DNA of 64,000 nucleotides from Blasia pusilla (GCA_050084515.1 CM114272.1:58032001-58096000), one strand, 5' to 3'; shown: positions 51,184 to 63,892, counted from the first letter of the stretch. The notes: generated by a model not told the origin, from the letters alone. Translations and numbers: made by a program.

Positions 51184-54100
51184 ATGGTTCAATTCCCGGG
51201 GCTTCTGCCCCTATTGCAATCAGAGCTGCCGGTTGCCCTGGGGACTTTGGACTTGCTGTCGAGCCAGCGACCAGGGCTGGTCGTGGTGGATGAAGTGAAT
51301 GGCTTCTGTACTGTGGGAGCAGGCAATCTGGTGAGTTCGTGTCGGAGGAATCCTTTAGCTATTTGGTTCATCAATCGATCGATCGATTAATGTGGAGATG
51401 GCGCGACCTCTATCAGTGAACTTCTGAGTGCAGTAGAATCTCTTCTTCTTCCTTCTCCCTTTGTTTGTGTAGGGCAATGTTTAATAATTCAATCTTCTCT
51501 CTTCCTGTCTCCTCGCATCATGAACTTCCTTCCTTGCACACAACGTTTGTTGTTGTTGTTGTTGTTTGTGTGCATATGAATCCCACACATCCCCACAAAT
51601 TGCCCTCTCAGACAGGGTCGCTTACGGTTCGCTCTTGGGCCAAATGAATCTCACCCCGGGATTTAGCCGTCCTATAATTGTGGTCGGGATTGGATGACTT
51701 TCATGGTAAGTTGGCACTCTTTCTTCTATCTGAGGTTTACTGTCCGACTGTGATGAGAATGTGTGTTTGGTCTGGCGACAAATTGAATTCGAAGAGGCAT
51801 TTGTTCCGAAGATGTAGACGCCTACTATTGATCTTCCGAGCACCTGAAACGTGAAGGGTAGAATGAATGTGCGTAGAGAAATAGACCCAATTGCCTCTCG
51901 GAATCTCTGAGTGGTTGGTAACATCTGAAACCGTCGATTACGAAATGGAAACGTTCAGTATTTAACCGTCGGGAAGAAATATGACCCCATTTCCACTCGA
52001 GATGATAAGCGGTCACACTAAACCCTTGCCCAACAGCCCATAGTCTGAAAGTTGAGCCAGTCCAGCTTGTGGAACTTGGGACGGTGGACGATCGAGACGA
52101 ACACAAACCCATCCAGGTGTAGACAGCAAAGTGAGCATCACCTTGATTCCAGAGAGCGAGATGGTCACAAGTTTCTCTCTCTCTTCCTCTACAATTCACT
52201 CTGCAATCGCAACTCCGAACGAGAATCGTTCTTGAGGATGAAGAGCCACATCAAATAGCAACGAGCACGCAAATACGATGAATGCATCGATTCAAAACAT
52301 GTGATAAGGGGTTGGTGCCTGCGCAAGAGCGAAATGGTTAGCAACTTTTAACATGCTGCTCTATATGGCATTGATTCACGAATGACTAATATGTTTGTTG
52401 GTGTGTAGGCACCACCAGCGCCCTCCAATCAAATATCCGGCATGGTGGAGGAAACTAACAGAATCGCAAAGCAGTTCAGTGCGCGAGGGTGGCCAATTTT
52501 GGCATTTCTGGATACACACGAACTGGATAAACCTGAACCCCCATACCCACCTCACTGTATCGTCGGAACGGGCGAAGAGAACCTCGTCCCAGGTTCGTCA
52601 CATTGCTCATATGCAGACCTGTTGCAGCTGTCGAAGTGACAGTTTCTCTCTGCCTCTGCCTCTGCCTCTGAGCACAGTATGACCTCATCTCCCTTACCCT
52701 CACAAACAAGACGTCATACATTGTTCATTCCACAGCGTCAGGAGCGAAGGTTCCCGAAGGCTGTAGAGAAAAAAAAAATGGAGTTTGTTGATCCACCACT
52801 GGAGGGCCAGGGGGCATTTCAATGATTTGGGTCGGTCTGGATGTGGTATGGAACTGTTGCAATCTACAAGTATTCACAGCGATAGTACACTCTAAGGGCT
52901 ATGACAGACACTACGTTACAATCAGTAGAGTTACGTCACTAAGCAGTTTTAGTCGCCCACAACCCCGTCTCGTAGCCCTTCATGTGTGGTTAGTGGTGCA
53001 CTTGGTCCCACAGTCACTTGGGAAAGGAATCTGAGGGTCATCGGTTGGAGTTGGAGTGCTCACCAAGCAGTGATTAGATTGCGCAGAGTTAAGTTTTGGG
53101 GTTGGGGTCGTGATGTAATCGTCGTGGCCCTGAGCTGAAGGAGTTGTGTGGCGATGGATGTGGCCTGTTCAGATTTGGCGTGGTTGGAGCAGGATCAGCA
53201 TGCACAGCTGATGCGTAAGGATTGCATCAATGCATTCATTGGAGCCTTCCAAAAGGACGGGACAAACACCATTGTGGAGTGGGTCAAGAAGCATCAAGTT
53301 GAAGTGGTCAGTACTTTGATCTGATCTCTTAATGGCTCCCCGGTTGCTTAGTCAGATATCCCACGGAGCTCTGGATCAGTTCCGTGTCTTGCAGGCACAG
53401 AAAGTCCAATCTATTCCTTTTAAGGTATTGCAATGGCCATGGGTCATAGCGTCGAGTAGCACCGACCTTCCTTTTACCAAACGCTTTTCCAAGGCACCAG
53501 TGGATAGTATAGTCGAAGGATGGGTAGGAACTCATCAAGGGAAATGGAAGGGGAAACTCAGGGCGCGACTATCCTAGTTCACATGCAGAGTGATGGAGCT
53601 AGGGGTGAACCCCCCAAGAATTATCATCTCCCACATCAGAAACGAGGTCTGATGATCCTCATAGAACTCGGTTACCAACAACTTACAAACGCTGCTTTCA
53701 GAATCTCTTTAAAAAGGATATTGAGGCCAGGTATGTGTCTCATGGACAGCCGATCACCAAGATAGCGAGGTATCTGATTGGATGGAGGAATTCGAGGTAA
53801 TGCTTGCAGATCTTGCAGCGGTTGTGAGTCACACTTGTACTAGGGTCTCTGTGTAACAATCAACGCATGGTCAGGTTGTGATTTGGGACCCAGATGAGCC
53901 ACCTGTTCAAGGCATATCCCAAAATCTGTTCTAAATGGAATGTGGCTGAAGAAGTATCTTGCATCATGCTTGCTTCACTTGCATGCACCACAGTCTTCTT
54001 GGAACTTACCATTGAGATTCACTGACCTACTGAGTCGTAAATATCAACCTGCATACATTGTGCTTCCCTCTTGATCCCATGGGGACGTACTTCAACCTCA

Positions 54101-55518
54101 ATACCACTTTCTGATGATGTCGATTATCTCCTAGAATGGAAGACATACTCATCCTCTACCCTGCTTGACGGCCCAGACTGGACTTTGGAGAGAACCGGAG
54201 AGACAGATGCAATGTTGTCCAGAGCATTCTGAATCTCTTTGAAATAGCTCCATGGTACTGATGCTGCATTGAATTCGGTCTCGCATTGAAATCCCCTCAT
54301 GGTTCATTACTACTGTTCCTTGCCCTGAATTTATAAACTTCACTCCGAGTTTGGGCTTGTCTTAGAACTGGGAATAATGAACTCTTGATAGGGTGGGAAT
54401 TCCTCTGGCTTTATCGGAATTGAACAAGACGTGATGCTTCCCTACTCGAGATGCTTGAGGGCAAAAGCTGGTGGACATTCTCTTCGTCAACTTCCAGTTG
54501 TGCTCGTTATCCAGTGTGTAGCACCTTTTGAGTAGTAGGCTGACATTGCCTGGGCCATCAGTGGCGAGCTTTCAGAGGAGTTCTGGGCTACCTAACTCGA
54601 ACATCACTGAAAGAGTTTGTGGTTGGTTGCAGATGGTGGTGGTGGGCATCTGCACAGACATATGTGTTATGGATTTTGTGATGACTGTGCTTTCGGCTAG
54701 GAATCATGACATGCTTTCACCCCTCCAGCATGTAGTGGTGTGCAGCCAAGCGTGTGCTACATATGACCTGCCATCCCACATTGCCAAGGACATAAATGCT
54801 ACACCTCATCCTCAGGTATAAACCTTACAAATTCTTACACTCATGAGTGAATGCTTGGTGAAGTTCTTAGACAAGGCAGTTCTTCAATCTCACAGGCAGC
54901 TGCACAAGATTAACGATCTGAAGTCCAACTCACAGGAACTGACCATTTGTTCATTCTGCTTTTGAGTTGTTGCAATGAGGATGTGAGTCCTAAAAAAGAG
55001 TGTTTTAACTTCAAGACGATGAGTGAGACTAATTACAGTCGTTTGAAAGTAGTGGTAGTGCTTTGGGTTCATCCATTGTTGACACACCTGAATTAACATT
55101 TCTATCATTGGCCATCATAAGATGGATCTTTCATTTGGACATCTTCTTCATGTTCTCATTCTTCTTCTTCTCCTTCTTCGACTTTGGTTGTGGTCTTCAC
55201 TACCTACCTGGTCATGCACATCCTACTTCATCAATGTTAGAGCTCCCGCATTGTCTACATTTGTGATTGTGTGGGTAGCTAGAGCTCATTACAAGAAGTT
55301 TTCTACACAGAATTTCTCCAACTTCAATTCGGTGCAGTACCATGAGATGTCACTTGCTACTCAGCTGCTAACCCACTGATGCTGTGGAATTATGCTCTCA
55401 GGAAGTGTTGCATCACATGGGATTGTACTTTGCAATGCAGCGAGGTGCCGTTGTCGTGAATAATCTGAACTTCGAGGAAGTAGAATCACATGCTGCAACG
55501 CCTTTCGCAGAAGCTTAA
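51184..55518 (+). CDS. Nicotinamidase (isochorismatase-fold, NIC type)
   Basis: Five exons: 51184-51330, 52409-52592, 53173-53306, 54633-54815, 55402-55518; all introns GT-AG and in phase; 254 residues. The enzyme hydrolyses nicotinamide to nicotinate and ammonia in the NAD salvage pathway, normally in the cytosol. Motifs: VVVDEVNGFCTVGAGNL (catalytic Asp36), FLDTHELDKPEPPYPPHC (metal ligands Asp84, His86, His98), RKDCINAF (catalytic Lys126) and VVGICTDICVMDF (nucleophile Cys166). The triad and metal site are complete. CATYDLPSHIAKDI and HPQEVLHHMGLYFA follow plant nicotinamidases closely. Exon 1 matches plant NIC from the start, and the first in-frame ATG after an upstream open stretch is used. 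No signal peptide or membrane segment. Confidence 0.93.
51546..51567. repeat. TTG microsatellite in nicotinamidase intron 1
   Basis: Seven consecutive TTG triplets. Confidence 0.85.
52647..52671. repeat. CTCTGC microsatellite in nicotinamidase intron 2
   Basis: Four copies of a CTCTGC hexamer, 55 bases after the exon 2 donor. Confidence 0.8.
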
Positions 55519-56713
55519 ACGTTGAAAGAGCACAAAGCAAGTATGACTTCATCCATATGAACTGAAATTATTGGTGTGATAATCTTTGCCAACATTCACT
55601 ATTGGAGTTTGGGAGAGCAATCAGCTGGCTTTAAGGAATTCATGAGACTCACCACTCTGACACACATTGTTTAAATCTCTCTTGTGCATATAATGGCTTA
55701 CCTACTTGTGGTGGTTGAGATTATTAATAGAGGGGTTCTCTCCCTACTTTTTTTAGTTTCGCTTGACTTTAAATTTAAATGTAGTTTTTATAAACTTGAT
55801 CCCATAGGGCTCCCCTTGATTTTCCTTTGATGGGGTTTTACTATCCTTAGCTTAGTTTATGTTCATAAACTCACTTTATGAGTTCAGGCTTCTCTAACTC
55901 CCTTTAGTTACTACATCTTGCGGACATGAAGCTCCAATGATAGAAATGGGATGAAGGATTTGAGCGATTAATTTAGGGTAATGGAAAGAAGATAGATAAC
56001 ATTTCACATGTCTTAACGGTTGGAGTTGTCTAGAGTTGTCTAGAGTACAAATATACGTCGTTGTTGTCATATGTATTAAGAATTGAAAATTATAAGCATC
56101 CATGAAAAGAGAAGACGTCTATATAAAGATATGTACAAATGATTTCACAATAATCATCGTATCCATGATCATACCATTTTAGCATTTTGTCATATTAAAT
56201 ACTTCTTTTTTGCCAACTTAAATGCATGTTTTGTCATATCTATGGTCTCCCCAAATAAATTTGGCTTGAGAAAGCACTTTAGATTCCACCGTACCCTTTA
56301 TGTTGTCTAGTCACTCACGTGATGCTCCAAAGGCTCAACGTAATGAAGATGCGTTTTCTGAACCAACTCTTCTTAGAATCCTTTGATACTCTTGGGAAGC
56401 CTAAAAAAGGAAATAGCATTGGTGATATAGGCATATAGTTTATGACATGACAATCAAGTTATTTGGCCAAAAATAACAAAAATTGGAACATCTTTGAAAG
56501 TCCAACTCTAACTCCATGGCTCTATATCCATCCCTACTCATTGTCAAGGGAGCTTGACAATGAGTAGGCATCTATTCGTAAGCTTCTTACTTCACTACAA
56601 TACTAAAAATAGTTCACATTACGCTTGATTACTACATATCATGTCATTAGACTCTTTAAACTATGCACATATTATCAACTCCATTTTCCCTCGAATGACA
56701 AACTCTCATTATT
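55519..56713. other. Nicotinamidase 3' flank and AT-rich intergenic DNA
   Basis: No gene. CCTACTCATTGTCAAG (56533-56548) and CTTGACAATGAGTAGG (56553-56568) form a perfect inverted repeat with a 4-base loop. Confidence 0.5.
56533..56568. repeat. Perfect inverted repeat, 16-bp arms, 4-base loop
   Basis: Arms 56533-56548 and 56553-56568, loop GGAG. No mismatch. Confidence 0.9.
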
Positions 56714-57012
56714 AAGGTTGCATGTGGACATGTCCGTGGACTTACATATGTCCTATTGAAGGACTTGTCCATGTGGACCCCACCTCCCCTTCTTTCTCAT
56801 GCCCCCCAATTGCCTCCATGTTTCGCACTTTCTCATTTCTTCCTTCCCTCACATCCATTCCCTCCCCCTTATTGCCCCTCCCATCTTTGCTTTGGCTTCC
56901 ATCACGAGCTATAAGTATGCGTCCCAACTCTTGCAATTCATGTCCGTGGACATGTTCATCCTTGTCTGTCCATGTCCGCCCTAGGGACGGACTTCTCCGT
57001 TTTTGTACAAAC
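56714..57012. mobile_element. Non-autonomous TIR element, GGTTGCA family
   Basis: Starts AAGGTTGCATGTGGACATGT and shares its interior (CTTATTGCCCCTCCC, CATCACGAGCTATAAGT, GTCCGTGGACATGT) with the inverted copy at 9149-9439. The right end (CCGTTTTTGTACAAAC) is decayed. Confidence 0.55.
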
Positions 57013-57400
57013 ATGCTCATTATGTCATGTTATCATCCCTAATACAATACTGGGAAAATCTCATCAACGTTGAAGATAATATGACTAGTTTATTGATGGA
57101 ACATATGTTCAACAACATGAATGGAAGTGCCTAATGTTGCACACATAAGGCCTTTAAAGTTTAACTCATTGCCTAAGATGGATGAGTTTGCTAAGAAAGT
57201 GGGCTAAAGCAGAATGGACAAAAGACCCTCTATCGGATGCCCGAGTTACCAAAGACTTGGGCTCTTAACTAGTACTCTTAAAATTGTATGATCAGATTGG
57301 GGAGGACAAGGTCTAAGTCCAAGACCTATTGAGCAAAAAAGTTCTGCAAGGGATAAGAAGAACAAGAGAACATTCAAGAGGGCTAGAATGGGTATGAGGG
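57013..57400. other. Probable gypsy gag debris
   Basis: No intact frame or clear motif; position before a gypsy protease fragment suggests it belongs to the same element. Confidence 0.3.
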
Positions 57401-57625
57401 TGACCATGGAAAATCACTTAACTCAACAACCAAGCGAGTGGATCCCAACATGAAGTTAAAAGGGGCTCCACACCCAAAGCCTATGGGAGCTAAAGTGACC
57501 AGGGCTTATGAATTAAAGGAGAACTTTACCATTTGCGATATGGACGAGATAGAAATCATCTTGAGAAATATGTTCTTAGACACATATGAGGTGGAACTTC
57601 ACATCGACTACTGAGGCTAAACATG
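57401..57625 (+). pseudogene. Gypsy gag-protease fragment
   Basis: Plus strand: KVTRAYELKENFTICDMDEI and then EIILRNMFLDTYEVELHID resemble the end of the retroviral-type protease in plant gypsy elements (pattern F-I-D-D---ILG--FLD-Y). The active-site Asp region is upstream and not recognisable. It runs directly into an LTR, with RT to integrase missing. Confidence 0.5.
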
Positions 57626-57659
57626 TGAACTTTTTTTATTAAGATCAAGTTCTTGGGTC

Positions 57660-58256
57660 ATTGTCACATCTTAGTTAGTCAACAAGTAGAGATCTACCGC
57701 ATCAACCCGCATAGACGATCAACGAGCTATTTAGATGTAACTTTTTTGTGAGATGTTAGATGAGATTTCTGACTGGTCCGTTGCATCTGAAACATTGTTA
57801 TTGACTATTTCCCTATTTTGGTCTTTGTTAGCCAGGTAACCTGTTGACCGAGTCAACAGTCACTCGATAATCTATGGCTATTTTTGGGGGAAGAGCATTT
57901 TGCCAAGGCTATAAGATAATAGGAGAGGGAGAGATGGCTTTCCAAAACCATCTTTCTCATGTTGGGCCTTAGGAGTACCTCTCTTGCTTTGTATATAGTA
58001 GGAACTAGGGTGTTAGCGTTCAGATTCCCTCATAGAGGAGGGTGGATATGGCTCGATATGCCGATGTAGATTGAAGAGTGGAGTTGGCTGTGTGAGTTGT
58101 TTTTACTCTGAGTTTTTTGTGCGTTCTTGATGTATATGTGTGAGTATATTTTGTTTATGAGTGGATCGACCCATATTTTAGAAAGATCAGTGTTGTGTGG
58201 TGTGTAGATATGACCACCGATGTGGATTGTATAGAAATCTGTATGCGCACAAAATC
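57660..58256 (+). mobile_element. Gypsy LTR (body plus A segment)
   Basis: TGTAACTTTTTTGTGAGATG, GTAACCTGTTGACCGAGTCA, ACCATCTTTCTCATGTTGGG, GTGGATATGGCTCGATATGC, then the A segment GAGTGGATCGACCCATATTT, AAGATCAGTGTTGTGTGG, ATGCGCACA. It matches the minus-strand LTR at 4909-5520 block by block. Confidence 0.65.
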
Positions 58257-58538
58257 ATGTAATTAGCGCAGATGAAATTGATTTTGATATGGAGAGCCAA
58301 AGTTGTTGCTCAATGGAAAATTCCCTTGATAGTGAAGGGGATGAGAAGGTTCATTCATTGCTACATTTGCAACCAATTTTCTAGTCTTAGAAGTTGCATA
58401 TTAGTCGTAGTTCAGTTGCAATATAGCCACACTAGACTCACAAATTTGCAAGTAATGTCATGAGATTGGACTTGTAGATTGCAACTCTAATGCAACTCAA
58501 AAGTTTTATTTTCTTACATATGTAGTTTATTCACAATG
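58257..58538. other. Intergenic DNA, no gene seen
   Basis: Contains GATTGCAACTCTAATGCAAC and CTCAAAAGTT, which recur at 59260-59285 inside an inverted repeat. Confidence 0.4.
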
Positions 58539-59004
58539 AAGGTTGCGCGTACCGGCCTACGGTAGGCCAATGCATTGGCCCGCAAAAGAGGCGAGCTCAA
58601 TGCAGGCCACATGCAGACCAGATGCAAGCCTTGTGAGGACTCATAGCCCACACACCCAATCGATCCCTGCCTGGACTTGTTCCCGCGTCTAGAGCTTGTG
58701 CGGATGATCGCGGTTACCAAAAAAACCCTAATAGGGAACACGTTGGGCATTTCTGTGGAGAAGTTTGCACAAGACTGTTTTCGTACCACCTTGCCATACA
58801 TGCAACGTGGAGTTAGGAATTCTAGTGAAGACGAATAAATATAAGAGACTATATTAGTTTGAAAGTTTTCCTTTTGGGCGGGCTTAGGCCCACCCACCCG
58901 CATGGCAGGCTGAGGACAGACTCAGATGGGGGCCCCGTGTATCTGGGCTGCACGGACATATCCGTCCATAGGACGGAGAGAGACTTTGTCCGTGTGCAAC
59001 CTTG
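58539..59004. mobile_element. Non-autonomous TIR element, GGTTGCA family
   Basis: AAGGTTGCGCGTACC at the left and GTCCGTGTGCAACCTT at the right are inverted with respect to each other. TTGTCCGTGTGCAACC is shared with the other members. 466 bp, no coding motif. Confidence 0.55.
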
Positions 59005-59205
59005 GTGATCATAGTCCACATGTTCTCTAGAAAAATGTTGGAGCCATTTTGGAACTTGAACATAATGACATTAATATGGATGGCATGATGATATGCGAGT
59101 GGCTTCTCCATCTTCATATTACATACAATCATGCATTGGTCGCACATTTGCCATATGATGTGACCAAGAAACACACCTCAGGTATTTCCGGATCTCAAGA
59201 CTCCA

Positions 59206-59294
59206 TCAATAAATGGAACTTTTGAGCCTCATTGTAGTCGCAATTGGACTTACAAATTGCAACTACAATGCAACTCAAAAGTTCCATTTATTGA
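59206..59294. repeat. Imperfect inverted repeat, about 40-bp arms
   Basis: TCAATAAATGGAACTTTTGAG followed by ATTGTAGT and CAATT in the left arm pairs with AATTG, ACTACAAT and CTCAAAAGTTCCATTTATTGA in the right arm; about five mismatches, 10-base loop. Confidence 0.8.
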
Positions 59295-60990
59295 CGCTCG
59301 AAACTTAGTTGCAAATAACTGAAAATTAATCACAAAGTCACACATTGCACTCACAACACAAATCTTCATATGTTACCAGCTTCAAGATCACACATGGCTC
59401 ACATCTCTGAGCACAAACAATCTCTATCAACTGTCTAGAAAAAATGAACTACTTCCCACGGAGACTCTAGCAAATAGAGAACTTAGTCTCAATCTTGTCT
59501 TCCTTCTCTCAGATCACTCTACATCAAGGCCAGTGATGTACGACACACCAAAAGCCTAAGGAGTCCTCACCAAAAGTTGTACATACTAGATAATTAACTT
59601 TTGACTCTAAAAAAAAGACAATATGTACATGAGGGTGAGCATTTCTGACCCTTAGATCTTCTTGAACATATCCATACCCTAATTCGAGATTATCATAGAG
59701 AGATATAAGAGCTCTAAGTTATCTTTGGCTAACTAAGTCAATTAAGTGAGTATCTAACTAACTACTGTTAGGCCATGACTAAACTAGATAGTAACAAATT
59801 TCAACAATCTGTAGGAGCACCACATCTAAGCCGTTGGTCTAGCTAGCATAACACCATATTAATAGTTTATCTCTACCAATTTTCCCATAGAATTTGGAGG
59901 GTAGTTTTTGTTAACTTTTCCTCAAATTATGAAGGGAGCTGCTTTGATCGATTGTGAGGTTGTTATCTCAATTTTAACACCCAAAAGTAGAGGTTGGTTT
60001 GGAACAATGTAGGAGTTGCACTCCATAATCTTGCAGGAACATCTCTTGTGCAACGGAAGTTTGACTTGGCTCACAAATGCTATGAAATAGATAGCATTTG
60101 CGATCTACCTCAACAATGTTTTTGGAGCTTTTAGATCGATTTTCCAGTCTTTAAGAATCTTAGTTTTTGTCAATAAGGGAAAAAAAGACTTGCAAAGTAG
60201 TGGCAAAAAAGAGTCTTAGTAGTGGTTTTCTAGACTTGGAAAGGAGTTGGAAAGTAATGATTTTGGACTTGCGGGGGACTCTTTAAGTAGTTAGTTTGGA
60301 CTCATTTTTGGGTCTACAAAACATTTTTTAAAGGGGGGATTTGGCTTCTGATTTTTTTTCCTTAGGCCTAGGATGGCTTTCCTTTGTTTTTCTCATTCAT
60401 TTCTTAGGCACGAATAACCCACTAACTCTCTACTCCGTTGACATAGTAGAACTCTACCACTTTGCTAACTAAGATGTGAAAGTTCCCCTAATCGTTCATG
60501 CTAACCCTAATTAACATATGTACATTTGACCCTGCTTAAACCTTTGCAAAACTTGCTTATCAAACTTATATTGGCTACCTTCTCTCTCCCCTTTAACTTC
60601 CTTAAGTACTTGCTTGCTTGGATATCCTTCATCAATCTTTCTCTCCAAATGTACATCTTTGGGAAATATGACTCTCAAAGCATGCCTTGTCTATGTCTTG
60701 TACTCACCTTTGCGACTCAATGCATTAGGGATGATATTAGCTTCCCTGAATTATGATTCCGTTCCATGTTTATGAGCGCCAAGGTATCATGGCGACATAG
60801 TTGTTTCGGAGAAACTTATTCTTGTTTCAAATTAGAGTTAAGCCGTATTTTATCTATGTAATCCCAATTTTGATGGAGCCATGAATAGTGGCACCACATC
60901 CTCAAACAAGGAACCATTCCATACAATTCTTCCTTTTGTATGCTACATGTCTCCCTTCTTGCACCAACATTCCTACAAACACATAGTCAC
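59295..60990. other. AT-rich intergenic DNA
   Basis: No gene or element recognised. A small palindrome (CAAATGCTAT..ATAGCATTTG) lies at about 60076-60102. Confidence 0.5.
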
Positions 60991-62500
60991 TAGCATATGT
61001 ATGGACATGAGCTTGATGAATGGCCCGATTTGAGAACTCAGGGAGTTAGAAATCTGGTTGAATCAAACCAAGACTAATGAGAGTGCATTTGGGTACAGAT
61101 CAGAGAGTAAGCATGATCTAGTGAACATACGCTTACGCAACATTTGAGATTAGGTTCAAGAGGAGTAGGCCCACGACACTAGGGATAGGTGCTTTGAGCT
61201 TTGCCAAGAGATACATCAAGGGCCTAGGGGCAAGAGAGTTGGTGTAGGTTGAGGAGTTGATGATTGGTAGAGTTCTCAAATGGTAGAGTTCTACCATTTG
61301 AGATGGAGGAGATGCACTTGATCAAGGGCTCCTTGCTTGGATCAATAAGTTGGAGTAGAGGATTATTGCCATGAGAATCACACAACCAAAGATAGACGTG
61401 GAGCCAAGGACATCCGCTTTAGCTTTAACCTCCACGTGATATCAAGAGACGAGGGAAGACTTCTATGGTATAGGATTTTATGTATAGTGCAACTCAAGTA
61501 CATGCTTTTATTGTGGTGACTTAAGGCGCTGCGAGAATGATTGAGCCACATGGAGATAAAATTGAGGTAGACCCACAAGAGGGGACCGATGGGCCCCAAG
61601 CTAGGGTTTCCCAATCATTCAATGCAAGTTTTTGGAGGCACAACACCCATCGTTAATAGTGCCTAGTTAACTAGTGGTATCCGAAGGTGAGACACGTGCA
61701 ACAACATTACGAGGAGTTAGGGAAGTGACTCTTATTGCAACTCAGGTGGAGCTAGTATTGAGTACTTTTTTGGGGATTGCCACCAGGGTGTAATAGGCTC
61801 TATTTTTTTCTGCCATGGATTTTATGAGCAACAATTGGAGTTAGACCAATAGAGGTGTTCCAACTAGATGCTACATTGTGTGAGCATGGAGAGGTTACTA
61901 CTTCTTGTACGGAGGTAGTAGTCAAGGAGACGATGGTTGAGCCCTAAGAGCAGGTGCTAATGACGTTCCCCACTAATTCATGGTAGGTTGTAGCTACTAG
62001 GTTGGAAGATATGCCACCTAGACTTGTGATAGAGCAAGCCATAATGACACTAAGGGTGGTGTTTTTGGCCAAGCAGAGTGGGATGTTCCACTTGGTTAGT
62101 CTTGCAAGTACGATGTAAAACTCGTCCTACTTGATTTGTGAGTGTTACCCTTGGTCTTAGGGAAGGCGATGTGTTTGGTGTTGGAATTATAGAAAGGAAA
62201 GATTTAGCCATGTCCCTTTTAGATACAAACCTCCCTTACCGCCGTATGATCCACCAAATTTATGAATCAACAAGAGCTAGTTGTTAGACTCAAATCAGAG
62301 CATGCTTTAGATGGTGCAATGATGTGCACATAGTCATCCGATTATGACACCATCACAATCGTACAATATGTTGGTAGGGAGTATAATATTATAACCCCTT
62401 GGTTGATGACACGCCGGTAAGGGAGGTCTGTATCTAAAAGGGATATGGCTAAATCTTGCCGACAATTGCTTATACGGTTATAGAGAAGACGGTTGTCAAT
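60991..62500 (+). pseudogene. Probable gypsy gag relic with zinc knuckle
   Basis: At about 62168-62250 the plus strand reads CVWCWNYRKERFSHVPFRYK and PPLPPYDPP, a decayed CCHC knuckle with the Pro-rich tail that often follows it in plant gypsy Gag. The upstream kilobase has no intact frame. A 13-bp-arm perfect palindrome (TCTCAAATGGTAG, loop AGTT) is at 61274-61303. Confidence 0.4.
62199..62457. repeat. Inverted duplication of the zinc-knuckle segment
   Basis: The arms 62199-62244 and 62412-62457 are complementary at 43 of 46 positions (left arm begins AAGATTTAGCCATGTCCC). The spacer is 167 bases. The right arm is thus a backward copy of the Gag knuckle end. Confidence 0.85.
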
Positions 62501-62557
62501 AAGCAACCGTCTTCGTCTAAATTTATACGGTTATAGAGAAGATGATTGCTTATTGGC
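62463..62557. repeat. Direct repeat and small palindrome
   Basis: TTATACGGTTATAGAGAAGA occurs at about 62470 and 62523. Between them GAAGACGGTTG and CAACCGTCTTC form a palindrome. Confidence 0.75.
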
Positions 62558-62689
62558 TAGGTGGCAATCAAGTGATGGTCGAGTGAGCCATCTAACTATG
62601 CGGTTTGGGGGGCATGATGGTGGTGGTAGTCCACAAGATGACATATTAACCATCTTGGTAGCATTCACGCGTAGTGATAATTCCAAGGA

Positions 62690-63350
62690 GAGTTTTTGGG
62701 TGGAAGCACCCATGTGAAGGACATCCCAATAGCAGATAGTCCCATGGAGAGATATGCAATGGTGGATGTCTCTTCCCATGGCACAAAGACCTCTTCACTA
62801 GTGTGGGGTATGTGCATTGACATGTAATGCAGATGAGCTTGTGAGACAGGCGTAGAGCTGTGCCTTTATTCCAAAGGTGTTGGATGAGGTTGGAAACAAC
62901 TCCGTTGAGTCGAGATTTTCATTTAGGGTAGGTCATTCGCCTCTTTCACTGTTTTAGATTAAGTGATATATTGGTGGAGTTAATGATCATTAGGTAACTT
63001 GTGTGCTCAATATATCAATTTAGTGGTACATAAGATGAGAGAGATGAATTTCATAAGCCATATTTCTCATGTTGAGCCTTTGGAACATTTGGAATTTTAG
63101 AGTTTGCTAGAAGCTTACTAGGTGCTAGAGTCTAGATGCCCTCATAAAAGAAGATGGATGTGGCTCGATATACCAATTGAAGAGTGGATTTGGCCGTGTG
63201 TGAGGCTTTTACTTTGATTTTTTTGTATGATCTTGGTGTATATTTCCGAGTCTATTTTTGTATGTGTATGGATCTACCTATATGTTGGGAAGATTTATGA
63301 TCTTTGGTGTGTAGATGTGATCAACGATGTGTATGCGCAAAATAATTAAG
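62690..63350 (+). mobile_element. Fragment of the methyltransferase-gypsy family with LTR
   Basis: 62700-62850 (GTGAAGGACATCCCAATAGC, AGATAGTCCCATGGAGAGA, GTCTCTTCCCATGGCACA, GATGAGCTTGTGAGACA) matches the linker at 34490-34640 closely. LTR body follows from about 62940 (CATATTTCTCATGTTGAGCC, GTGGCTCGATATACC) and ends in an A segment at 63200-63350 (GTATGGATCTACCTATATGT, GTAGATGTGATCAACGATGT). The methyltransferase itself is not present. Confidence 0.65.
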
Positions 63351-63369
63351 GTACATGATATGGAGCACT

Positions 63370-63553
63370 TTGGGGCACAGATCAATTTGGGAGAGAGATT
63401 TTTATCACTAGTGGTTCTTACCATTTTGGTTGAATAATGTCCTTGTTGAGTTTCCATGGGTCATGGATAGGATTCTATCATGTTTAGAGTATGTGCAATG
63501 TTACATAGATGAAAACATCATCATTAATTCCAAGGTTGAGGAGCATGAAGGAC
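63370..63553 (+). pseudogene. Gypsy reverse transcriptase fragment
   Basis: NNVLVEFPWVMDRILSCLEY then VQCYIDENIIINSKVEEHEG corresponds to NASAEFQRVMDRIL and CYIDDIVVFSATVEEHERH of the RT at 14020. The second catalytic Asp of YIDD is replaced (YIDE). The frame is cut by the TIR element that begins at 63554. Confidence 0.7.
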
Positions 63554-63892
63554 AAGGTTGCACACAAACAAAGTCCATTTCTATGGAGCTATGTCTGTGT
63601 TGGACCGCTCTCCCAGCAATGTAGATCCAGGCTCGACCAGCCCGTACTTAGTCCAACAACCCATCGCACGTTCTTGTCACCAATTATGTAGCCTGCATCA
63701 AGCCCATGCATGCCAACTATGGGCCTTCAGCTTGCCCTCTTTTGGCCTTGAGCGCAGCCCTCTATTGGTCACCAATTGGCAAATGTTGCACATTCATTTA
63801 ATTGCATCAAGTCCCCATCCCAAGCCTATGCCAAGGGCACACGTTGGGCATATCTGTCCCATTGACGAACAAGTCCATTTTTGTGCAACCTT
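63554..63892. mobile_element. Non-autonomous TIR element, GGTTGCA family, inside RT
   Basis: AAGGTTGCACACAAACAAAG at the left and TCCATTTTTGTGCAACCTT at the right are inverted repeats. 339 bp. It interrupts the gypsy RT fragment, so it is younger than that element. Confidence 0.65.
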
